NCBI GenBank assembly: GCA_965240325.2
Contig: OZ251232.1
Coordinates: 2,108,001-2,172,000 of the forward strand
DNA: 64,000 nt
Source of the DNA: Rebecca billardiae RCC1528
Taxonomy: Eukaryota > Haptophyta
Direction of reading: 5' to 3'
Part shown: in pieces, positions 48,509 to 58,364 of the stretch
Layout: each line of letters opens with the position of its first letter
How positions within the stretch are numbered: position 1 is the stretch's first letter
Program-made: the position numbers and the translations under genes
The notes under the pieces: generated by a model
What the model was told of the DNA's origin: nothing
The model's input: the letters and a program-made list of their open reading frames with translations, nothing else
Database searches by the model: none

Positions 48509-51500
48509 ATGCTGCTGCGCGTCGCGCGGCGTGGGATGGCGTCGTCAGCGGGGCGGCCCATCAAGAAGCTGATGGCCGCGAACCGCGGCGAGATCGCCAT
48601 CCGCATCTTCCGCGCGGCGACCGAGCTGAACATCTCGACCGTGGCGATCTTCAGCAAGGAGGACATCCACTCGGTGCACCGGTACAAGGCGGACGAGGCG
48701 TACATGGTCGGCCGGGATAAGAGCCCGGTCGGCGCGTACCTCGCCTACGAGGAGATCGTCGAGATGGCGCTGAAGCACGACGTCGACGCGATCCACCCCG
48801 GGTACGGCTTCCTCTCGGAGAACGCGACGTTTGCGCGGCTGTGCGAGGACAACGGGATCCACTTCGTCGGGCCGCACCCGGACGTGCTGAAGAAGTTCGG
48901 CGACAAGACGCTGGCGCGCCAGCTCGCCATCGAGCACGGCGTGCCCGTCGTCCCCGGCACCGAGCACGCGCTCGAGGACCCGGCGGCGGCGCGCGCGTGG
49001 TGCGCGGAGAACGGCTACCCCGTCATCCTCAAGGCGGCGCACGGCGGCGGCGGGAAGGGGATGCGGATCGTGCGCGACGAGTCGGAGATCGAGGGCTCCT
49101 TCGCGCTCTGCTCCTCCGAGGCGCTCAAGTCCTTCGGCAACGGCGAGGTCTTCATCGAGCGGTACGTCGACCGTCCGCGCCACATCGAGGTGCAGATCCT
49201 CGGCGACGGCAAGGACGTCGTCCACCTGTACGACCGCGACTGCTCGGTGCAGCGGCGGCACCAGAAGGTGGTCGAGGTGGCGCCCGCGTCGGGGCTCTCG
49301 CCCGAGCTCCGGCAGACCCTCTTCGACCAGGCCTGCCGCCTCACCAAGGCCGCCGGCTACCGCGCGGCCGGCACGGTCGAGTACCTCGTCGAGCCCGCGA
49401 CCGGCCAGCACTTCTTCATCGAGGTGAACCCGCGCGTGCAGGTGGAGCACACGATCTCGGAGGTGGTGACCGGCGTGGACATCGTGCAGTCGCAGATCCT
49501 CCTCGCCGGCGGCGCGACGCTCGGCCCCGACCTCGGCCTCACGCAGGACGCCATCTCGGTGCGCGGGCACGCGATCCAGTGCCGCGTGACGACCGAGGAC
49601 CCCGCGAACAACTTCCAGCCCGACGTGGGGCGGCTGCAGGTGTGGCGGCCGGCGGAGGGCTTCGGCATCCGGCTGGACGGCGGCAACTCGTACGCCGGCG
49701 CCGTCATCTCGCCCTACTACGACTCGATGCTCATGAAGGTCACCGGCTCCGCGCTCACCTTCGAGCAGACGGCCGCCAAGGTGCGCGCGCGGCGCGCGGC
49801 GCGCGCGCGGCGCGCGCGCGAGCCGTCGGGCGGGGGCGGGCGCGGCGCGCGCGCGCGAGCGGCGCGGCGCGCGGCCCCGGCGGCGCGAGCGGCGCGGCGC
49901 CGGCGCGAGCGGCGCGGCGCCCCGCGCCGTCGCCGACCCGCCGCCCTCGCGCCGCCCTCCCGCCGCCCTCCCGCCGCCCTCGCCGCCGCCCATCCCGCCC
50001 CCTCACGCCGCGCGCGCGCCGCGGCCTGCGCCCAGGTCGCGCGCGCACTCCGCGAGTCGCGCATCCGCGGCGTCAAGACGAACATCCCGTTCATGCTGAA
50101 CGTGCTCAAGCACCCGACGTTCCTCTCGGGGCAGGCGACCACGTCCTTCATCTCGGACGCGCACGACGAGCTCTTCCACTTCCCGCGCGACGCCTCGCTC
50201 GACCGCGCCACCAAGATTCTCGGCTACCTCGGCGAGGTCGCCGTGAACGGGCGGTACGTGGTGGGCGCTGACGGGCCGACCACGCCCTACTTCGAGACGG
50301 TGATGCCGTCGTCGGAGGTGGAGCACCTGCCGGTGAAGCCGGGGCTCAAGCAGGTGCTCGAGCAGGGCGGGCCGGAGGCCTTCGCCAAGGCGGTGCGCGC
50401 GCACAAGGGCCTGCTCCTCACCGACACGACGTGGCGCGACGCGCACCAGTCGCTGCTCGCCACGCGCGTACGCACCAAGGACATCTGCGCGATCGCGCCC
50501 GCGACCGCGCGGCTGCTCTCGCCGCTCTACTCGCTCGAGAACTGGGGCGGCGCGACGTTCGACGTCGCGCTGCGCTTCCTGCACGAGTGCCCCTGGGACC
50601 GCCTCGCCGAGATGCGCGAGCTCGTGCCCAACATCCCCTTCCAGATGCTGCTGCGCGGCGCCAACGGCGTGGGCTACACCTCCTACCCTGACAACGTGCG
50701 CGCACACGCGGCGCGCGCGCACGCGGCGCGCGCGCACGCGACGCGCGCGGCGGGGCGCGTGCGGCGGGGCGCGTGCGCGCGTGCGCGGCGGCGAGGCCGG
50801 GGCGCAAGGCTCGCGGCGCGGCGTGGGGCGAGGGCAGGGCGCGCGCGCACGCGCGTGCAGACCGGGACGCGCGCCGCGCAGGGCGCACACAGCGCGGGGG
50901 CGGGGCGCGGGGCGAGGGAAGGCGCGCGGGTGGGTGGGGCGTGCGCGCGCGCGGGGCGCACACAGCGCGGGGGCGGGGCGCGGGGCGAGGGAAGGCGCGC
51001 AGGTGGGTGGGGCGTGCGCGCGCGCGGGGCGGGGCGCAGCGCGGGGCGCGCGGCGATGGGCACGCGCGCGCCCCAGCCGCGCCGTGCACGCACCGCGCAG
51101 CGCACCGACACCCCGCATGCCCCGCCCTGGCCCCCCGCCTTGGCGCTCACCCGCCCTGCCCGCCGCCTGCGCCCCTCGCCCCCTCCGCGCCCTCCTCCCT
51201 CCCCGCGCGCAGGTGGTGCACAAGTTCTGCGACGTGGCGGTGAAGCACGGCGTGGACGTGTTCCGCATCTTCGACTCGCTCAACTACCTCGACAACCTCA
51301 AGCTGGGCATCGACGCGGTGGGCTCGGCGGGCGGCGTGGTCGAGGCCACGGTCGCGTACACGGGCGACATCACCGACGCCTCCAAGACCAAGTGCGCGCG
51401 GCGGCGGCCGTCGCGCGCCACCGCGCGGCCGCCACGCGCGCCACGGCACGAGCGCGCGCGCGCGGCGCGGAGGGCGCGGCGCGCGCGGCTCTCTCACACA

Positions 51501-53179
51501 CGCGCCCCCTGCCCCGCAGGTACACGCTCGACTACTACCTCGAGCTCGTGCGCCAGCTCGTCGACGCCAAGGTGCACGTGCTCGCCATCAAGGACATGGC
51601 CGGGCTGCTCAAGCCCGCGGCGGCGACCATGCTGATCGGTGCGGCGCACAGGAGGCCGCGCGCGCGCGCGCGGGCGCATCGCGCGCGCCCCGGCCCGCGC
51701 CGCGCCGCGCCGCCGAGCGCGCGCTCACGCCCCGGCCGGCCGCGCGGCCGCGCGCGCAGGCGCCATCCGGCGCGAGTACCCCGACCTGCCCATCCACGTG
51801 CACACGCACGACACGGCGGGCACGGGCGTGGCGAGCATGCTCGCGGCGGCGCACGCGGGCGCGGACGCGGTGGACTGCGCGATCGACCCGATGTCGGGCA
51901 CGACGAGCCAGCCGTCCATGGGCGCGCTGATCGGCACGACCGCGCACACGCCGCTCGACACGGGCCTCACGATCGCCGACATCGTCCCGCTGCTCGACTA
52001 TTGGGAGTCGGTGCGGCTCGAGTACCACGCGTTCGAGGCGAACCAAAAGTCGGGCAGCGCGGACGTGTACCTGCACGAGATGCCGGGCGGGCAGTACACC
52101 AACCTGCTCTTCCAGTCGAAGCAGCTCGGGCTGGGCGGGCAGTGGCCGCAGGTGAAGGCGGCGTACGAGCAGGCCAACCTGCTGCTCGGCGACATCGTCA
52201 AGGTGACGCCCTCGTCCAAGGTGGTCGGCGACCTCGCGCAGTTCATGGTCGCGAACAAGCTCACGCCCGAGTCGGTGACCAAGGACGCGTCGCACCTCAA
52301 CTTCCCCTCGTCGGTCGTCGAGTACTTTGAGGGGCAGCTGGGCGAGCCGCACGGCGGATTCCCGCCCGAGCTGCAGCAGGCGGTGCTCAAGGGGAAGACG
52401 GTGTGCGCGCGTGCGCGCGTGTGTGCGTGTGCGCGTGTGCGCGTGTGCGCGTGTGCGTGTGTGCGCGCGTGTGCGTGCGCGCGCGCTCACACGCCCCGCC
52501 GTCGCGGCCGCGCGCGGCGCAGCCGATCAAGGGGCGGCCGGGCGCGAGCATGCCGCCGTGCGACTTTGAGAAGACAAAAGCGGAGATGGCGGAGAAGTTC
52601 GGCACGTCGGCCGACAAGATCGCCGACACCGACCTGATGTCGTACCTCATGTATCCCAAGGTGTACGCCGACTACGTCAAGGAGCAGGGGCGGTTCGGCG
52701 CGCTGACCAAGCTGCCCACGCGCGCGTTCGTCGAGCCGATGGAGAAGGGCGAGTCGATCGAGGTGGAGATCGCGCCGGGCAAGCTGCTCAACATCAAGCT
52801 GCTCGCGACCGGCGAGCTCGACCCCAAGGCGGGCACGCGCGAGGTCTTCTTCGAGCTGAACGGCGTGCCGCGCTCGGTCGTGGTCGTCGACAAGTCGGCG
52901 TCGGCGTCGCTCACGGCGCACGTGAAGGCCGACCCCGAGATGCCGGGGCAGGTGGGCGCGCCGATGGGCGGGATGGTCGTCGACCTCAAGGTCAAGGTGG
53001 GCGACGTGGTCAAGGCCGACCAGCCCACGATGGTCCTCTCCGCGATGAAGATGGAGACGGTCATCTCCGCGTCCATCGACGGCAAGGTGGAGAAGATCCC
53101 GATCGCGCTCAACGAGACGGTGAGCCAGGGCGACCTGCTGCTCACCATCCAGCCCACCTCGATGGTGCAGCCCGAGTAG
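48509..53179 (+). CDS. PYC: Pyruvate carboxylase (6 exons)
   Basis: Exons 48509-49780, 50036-50695, 51213-51391, 51520-51638, 51760-52400 and 52523-53179 give 1175 residues, the length of yeast PYC. It carboxylates pyruvate to oxaloacetate. The N-terminus [16 protein letters not shown] looks mitochondrial. Biotin carboxylase: [65 protein letters not shown]. Carboxyltransferase: [85 protein letters not shown]. The biotin-carrier lysine lies in [11 protein letters not shown] (about Lys1133). Introns are GC-rich; intron 2 (50696-51212) carries a G-rich tandem repeat. All phases close exactly. Confidence 0.96.
50881..51026. repeat. 73 bp tandem duplication with G-quadruplex motifs in PYC intron 2
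   Basis: Two near-identical 73-base copies (50881-50953 and 50954-51026). Each holds GGGGG, GGGG, GGGG and GGG runs with 1-3 base loops (50896-50918 and 50969-50991) on the coding strand, so the unspliced transcript could form G-quadruplexes. Confidence 0.9.
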
Positions 53180-53793
53180 GGAGGACGCGGCGCGTGCGGA
53201 GCGGACGGACCGAGCGCCGCCGAGCGCGGGCTGCGCACGGACGCCGTCGGCGATGCCTGCGCGCTGCATGCGAGTCGGTGCCCATCATGCCGTCTCGACT
53301 CTCCGTGACCGTGCCACTCGGCCGCGCCGCCGCAGCCGCCGCAGCCGCCTGCGGCGAGTGGGCAGTCGCACGTGGCCGCGGTCGGGTGCGGTTGCGGACT
53401 CGTCGTACAGCGGGCCCGGGCTTGGGGGGCCGTACCGTAAGTGCGACGGCGGCGACTCGCTTCGGCGCATGATCAGTTGCGATTCATCTTGTAGCAGGCA
53501 TGCACTGTGTGAGAAGCAGCCTGCTCGTGCTAAGACTCAGCAGCCATCTATCGCTTACAGCTGACGGGGCTGCGATGGAATCAAGCCCAGGCCGGCCGCC
53601 CGGGGCATGTCAGGCGCCATCGTTCGACGCCGAGGTCCCCGAAACAGACGTACTGTTTTCCCTTTCGCGCCGGACTTCCGAAACAGCCTCACCCAGATTC
53701 CGACGAAGCCGCACTGCAGCTCGGTGCGCACACGCTGCGGCCGAGCAAGCAAGCAGCAGGGCCGAAGGCCGAGCCGAGCCCATCGCCGCAGCC
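53180..53793. other. Spacer between PYC and the coiled-coil gene
   Basis: Probably the PYC 3' UTR and the promoter/5' UTR of the next gene. An upstream ATG at 53575 is in frame with the coiled-coil protein, but the 73 residues it would add look non-conserved. Confidence 0.4.
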
Positions 53794-55553
53794 ATGTCGC
53801 GCGGCGAGCCCGAGGGCGAGCTGATCATGCTCAAGCGCAAGCTCGGCGCGGAGACGAAGGCCCGCGCGGGCCTCGAGCAGTCCCAGAAGATCCTCGAGGA
53901 GGAGCTGCTCCAGATGCAATCCCGGCTCGAGGCGGACATGCAGGAGCGCGTCGAGCTCGAGAAGGCCAACCGCCGGCTGACGAGCGAGCTGACCGAGCTG
54001 CGCAAGGCCTCGCAGCACGACGCACGCGGGCGGGCGGGCTTCGAGGAGTACAAGGCGCGCGCCGACGAGGCGAACAAGGAGATGTCGCAGCAGCTGCAGG
54101 AGGCGCTCGAATCGAAGAACGCCCTCGAGGCGCATCTCGCGGAGACGTCGAACGAGGTGCGGGCGCCGCTCGAAGCCGCGGGGCGCGCGCGCGTGCTGGC
54201 TGGGTGGGGGGCGCGGTGCCCGCTCGCTCGCCACGCCGCCGTCCGCGCCCTGCCCTTGCCGGCGCGCGCGCGCGCGCGCGCGCGCGCGCGCGCTCGCCGC
54301 GCACGCGCGCATGCGCACGCGCACGCACGCGCGCGCGGCAGCTTGGGGCCAGCGCCTGACGCTGGCGCGCGGCGCGCGTGCGTACGTGCGCCCCGCCCCC
54401 TCCGCGCGCGCGCGCAGCTCCTCTCGGTGCGCCGCCGCCTCGAGTCCGAGCTCCGCGCGCGCTCCGGCCTCGAGGACGGGCGCAAGCTGCTCGACTCGGA
54501 GCTGGTCGAGGTGAGGGATGCGCTCTCGGCGAGCCGGCGCGAGATCGCGGAGCTGCGCGAGTCGCAGACGGACCTGGACGCGCAGGTGACGGACGCGCGC
54601 ACGAAGCTCGACTCGGACGCCAAGTCGCTGCAGGAGGCGCTGCTCGGCAAGAAGAAGGCCGAGCAGGAGCTCGCGCTGTACAAGCGCAGGTGCGTGCGCG
54701 CGCGGGCCGTGTGCGCGTGCGCGTGCGCGTGCGCGTGCGCGTGCGTGTGCGTGGCGTGCGGCGGCGCGCGGCGTGGGTAGCGCGTGCACGCGGACGCGCG
54801 CGCGCGAGAGAGAGGGGGGCGCGGCGGCGGCGGCGCGCGCGCCTGTGGGCAGCGCAGGCAGGCGGCTGCGCGCACGCATGCCGAGGGCTGCCCCGGCGGC
54901 GCCTCGGCGCGGTCGGCGCGCTTGCCGCGCGCGCTCCGGGCCGCGTGCCGCGCGCGCGCGCGCTGCCGCCCGCGCCGACCGCCGCCCCGGCCGCGCGCCG
55001 CCCACGCCGCCGCCGCCCCCGCGCCGCGGCAGGCACGCCGCCGAGGTGGAGGCGCGCGCGGGCATGGAGGAGACGCAGAAGCTGTACGAGGAGGAGCTGA
55101 CCGAGGTGCACAACCGACTCGCAATTGTGAACCGCGCGCGCTCGGAGCTGGAGGAGAGCCACAAGCTGCTGGAGGAGTCGAACGCGGAGCTGCGGCGCAA
55201 GCTGCAGGTGGAGGCGCGCGGCCGCGCGGAGGGGGAGCAGATCCAGCGCCGCCTCGGCGCCGAGCTGCAGGAGGCGCTCGCCAACCTCTCCTCCGACGAG
55301 AAGACGAAGCAGGTGCTGCAGGACACGCTCGCGCAGCGCGAAGACGAGCTCCGGCTCGTGCGCGCGCGCGCCGAGCGCGAGGCGCATGGCAAGACCAACT
55401 CGGAGGCGCTGCGCGTGACCGCTGAGGACGAGCTGACCAAGCTGCGCGCGCGGCACTCCGCCGAGGTGAAGGCGCGCACCGCGCTCGACGACTCGGTCAA
55501 GGTGCTCGAGACCGAGGTCGACGACCTGCGCCGCCGCGTCAAGGCCAAGGCCA

Positions 55554-55587
<34 letters not shown>

Positions 55588-56167
55588 GCACTCCTTCTCG
55601 CCAGAGTCCGCGCGGCTCGTGGGCATGTGCGGCGCGATGGCGCCCAGCTCCTCGTCGGGCAACGCCTACTCGTCCTTGTACGGCGCGGACGCGCGCGCGC
55701 GCTCGCCCATCCCCGGCGTGGACCGCGGCGGCGGCGGCGGCACCGGCGGCGGCACCTCGAGCAGCCTGCGTACCGCGAGGCTCGAGGGCGAGCTGCGCGA
55801 CCTCAAGTCGCGCGTGGCGACGGGCTCGGCGGGCGGCGCACAATCAACGCCCGCGGGCGGCAGCGGCGGGTACGCGACGGGCGGCGGCACGTACGCGAGC
55901 GGCGGAGTAGGCGGGCGGTGCGCGCGAGCGCACACACCGCGCGCGCGCGCCCCCAGCGCGCCCAGCGCGAGCGCGAGCGCGCCGCCGCGCGCCGCAGCTC
56001 ACCCGCGCGCGCGCCGCACGCGCCGCCGCGTGGCCGCCGCCGCCGCCGCCGCCGCGCGCAGCTCTGCGGGCGCGAGCGCGCAGTCCGGCCTGGAGAGCTC
56101 GCAGCGCATGCTCGAGAGCAAGCTCGAGGAGCTCAAGAAGAAGCTCGAGGATGAGGCCTTCCACTAG
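53794..56167 (+). CDS. Long coiled-coil protein of unknown function (4 exons)
   Basis: Exons 53794-54156, 54418-54689, 55033-55917 and 56062-56167 give 541 residues. Almost all of it is heptad-rich coiled coil (for example EELLQMQSRLEADMQERVEL and KLLEESNAELRRKLQVEA). Recurring spaced phrases (ARxGLEExQK, LEESNAELRRKL, RSGLEDGRKLLDSELVEV) suggest internal duplication of a ~40-residue module. A glycine/serine-rich spacer (GGGGGGG, then SSSSGNAYSSLYGAD) precedes a last short coil ending in LEELKKKLEDEAFH. It resembles myosin-tail or filament-forming proteins in composition only; I do not recognise a family. The start at 53794 (MSRGEPEGEL) is favoured because the coil begins there; 53575 is an alternative. 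Confidence 0.7.
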
Positions 56168-57045
56168 ACGGGCTGACTGACCCACCCATTGACACTGACT
56201 GACCCACTGACTGGCTGACTGGCGCTCAGCCAGCCGCCTCTCTCTCGGTTGCCACGACGCACCAGGCGGCGCATGCGGATGCGCGCGGCCCGCGGACGGC
56301 GCGCGCGTCCGCCGCGAGCGCAGCGCTCGCGGCATGAGGCCTGGCGGGGCGCGAACTGTGCGGTGCGCACGGCGCGTGCACGGCTCCGGTTGGCCGTGCC
56401 ATCCGCTTCCTGCGCCGTGCCCGTGTGGCGTGTGGCGCGTGCGGGCGCCGCCAGGCACCTCGCCGGTCGCCCGCGATGGCTCCGATCATGCGCAGCGCGC
56501 AGAGAGTGCACATGCCTGCCCGCCTGCGCCTGCCCGTGGCCGAGGTGGTGACTCATGGTGAGGGCGTGCGGCGTCCGCGTGCAGCTTGCGCGCGGTGCGC
56601 GGTGGCACCGCACGTGTGGGCTGCTTTTTCTGTCATCAATGCGCACCGTGACCGGGCCCGCGCTCAAATATAATAATAGAAAGTCATCACAATATATAAT
56701 AAAATTGTCTGTCACTACAATCGCGCCCGCGGAATCGGCGGATGAATGCGCGCGGCCGGCTGGGGTGGCCGCGCTCACTGGCAAGCTGCCGGGCCGCGCT
56801 GCTCTACTGCTCAGGCGGCGATCGTCGACGACACTATATATATATGATGCGTGCAGCAAATGTCGTAGCAGTAGTCGTACGTACTGTAGCGTAGTATATA
56901 TATACGTTGTATGCACGCCGCCATATACTATGACGACATATTATCGCCATCAGCAGCATGAGCGAGCAAGGCCGCAAGGCGGCGCCGCCGACCGTCGGCG
57001 CTCATTCCCACTCCCAGACATTCAGGCGCAGCACGGGCCATCCGC
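56168..57045. other. Convergent intergenic region, nothing recognised
   Basis: Between the 3' ends of the coiled-coil gene and the J-protein gene. It starts with short GACTGAC/CCACT repeats and contains AT-rich stretches near 56670-56720 and 56830-56910. No gene or RNA gene is seen. Confidence 0.45.
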
Positions 57046-58203
57046 TCACTTGAGGCCCATCTGCTCCTTGAGCCTGCGCAGGTCGTCGTCGACGCGCGCG
57101 TCAAAGTCGGTCTTGCCCGACCGCGCCGCCGCGCCGCGCGCGCCGCGCGCGCCCGGCGCGGCCGCGCGCTGCCGCCTGAGCTCGGCGAGCCGGCGCTCGA
57201 TCCGCTCCTGCCGGTCGCGCGCGCGGTACAGGTGGGCGCTGACGGCGTCGCACTGGCGGCGCGTGGCGGCGGCGTCCCTGCGCGCCTCGGTGGCGCGCTC
57301 GGTGGCGGCGGCGCGGCGCGCGGCGGACTCGGTGTCGCGCGCGCGCGCGAGCATCTCCACCGCGAGCGCCTCCGCCGCCGACACCTCGCGGCTCAGCTTC
57401 CCGAGCCGGCTCTCCAGCTGGCCAATCAGGAACTTGACGTCGTCGCGCTCGGCCTCGAGCGTGGCCGCGTCCGCGCTGGCGAGGACGGCGTCGTCGGCGG
57501 TGTCCTGCGCGGCGTACGCGTCGGCGCCGCCGCCGCCGCCCGCCGCCGCCGCCGCCGACGCCTCCACGTAGCTCAGCCAGTCCTCCAGCCCCGCGCCGTC
57601 CTCGAGCTCGGTCACGAACCGGCCGACCCCTTTGAGCACGTCGCCGAGCAGGGCGCCAAACGAGTCGTTCAGGTCGGAGGGCATCGGGTTGGCCTCGCGG
57701 TAGCGGCGCTCGCGCTCGGCGCGCGCCGCGCGCGCCTCGGCGGACTCGGGCTCGCGCCGCGCGTACGCCGACGACGAGGCCGACGCGCCGCCGCCGTACG
57801 CGCCGCCGCCTCGGCGGCGGCGGCGCAGGTCGTACGCGCGGCGCGTCTCCGGGTCGATCAGCGTCTTGTACGCCTCGGTGAGCGCCTCGAACTGCGCCTG
57901 CGCGTCGGGCGCCGGGTTCACGTCCGGGTGCTTCCGCATCGCCAGCCGCCGGTACGCCCGCTTCACCTCCTGCGCGCTCGCGTCGGCCGAGAGCTCGAGC
58001 GCGGCGTAGAAATCCGGGGCCGCCGCCATGCGCACGCGCGCGGCGAGGCGCGCGCGCACGGCGGGCTGCACGCCGCCGGGCGGGGCGCAGGTGGCAGCCG
58101 CTCGTGCGCGCGTGGCCGCCCACGCGCCGCAGCCCGGTGCACAGAGCACGAGCACGGCGGCTATCCACGCACGGCTGCCGCGCGCATGACGAATGACCCC
58201 CAT
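57046..58203 (-). CDS. DnaJ-domain (J-) protein, probably plastid
   Basis: A single exon of 385 residues. The N-terminal MGVIRHARGSRAWIAAVLVL forms a signal peptide and is followed by a basic, alanine-rich transit-like stretch to residue ~60. The J domain spans about 64-128 (DFYAALELSADASAQEVKRA, the HPD motif at 92-94, FEALTEAYKTLIDPETRRAY). J proteins deliver substrates to Hsp70 and stimulate its ATPase. There is no G/F-zinc finger of type I. After an acidic region (NPMPSDLNDSFGALLGDVLK) comes a long helical, probably coiled-coil tail (EAERDDVKFLIGQLESRLGK, ARRQCD-like repeats) ending DDDLRRLKEQMGLK. It is divergent from the Sec23/24-like gene, with 161 bp between starts. Confidence 0.85.
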   Translation of the reverse strand: MGVIRHARGSRAWIAAVLVLCAPGCGAWAATRARAAATCAPPGGVQPAVRARLAARVRMAAAPDFYAALELSADASAQEVKRAYRRLAMRKHPDVNPAPDAQAQFEALTEAYKTLIDPETRRAYDLRRRRRGGGAYGGGASASSSAYARREPESAEARAARAERERRYREANPMPSDLNDSFGALLGDVLKGVGRFVTELEDGAGLEDWLSYVEASAAAAAGGGGGADAYAAQDTADDAVLASADAATLEAERDDVKFLIGQLESRLGKLSREVSAAEALAVEMLARARDTESAARRAAATERATEARRDAAATRRQCDAVSAHLYRARDRQERIERRLAELRRQRAAAPGARGARGAAARSGKTDFDARVDDDLRRLKEQMGLK

Positions 58204-58364
58204 CGCTGCTCGCGTCCAGACTTCCAGAAGCCTTCGCTGCCTTCGCCAGCGCTGCAGTCTCCGCCGCGTGTCCGGTGCCGGGCTGCGGAGAGCCAGAGAC
58301 TCGGCGCCCCGCCCACGCGGAGCAGCCGCGCCGGTAAACGCGCCGAGGGCAGCGCGCGCCGCCG

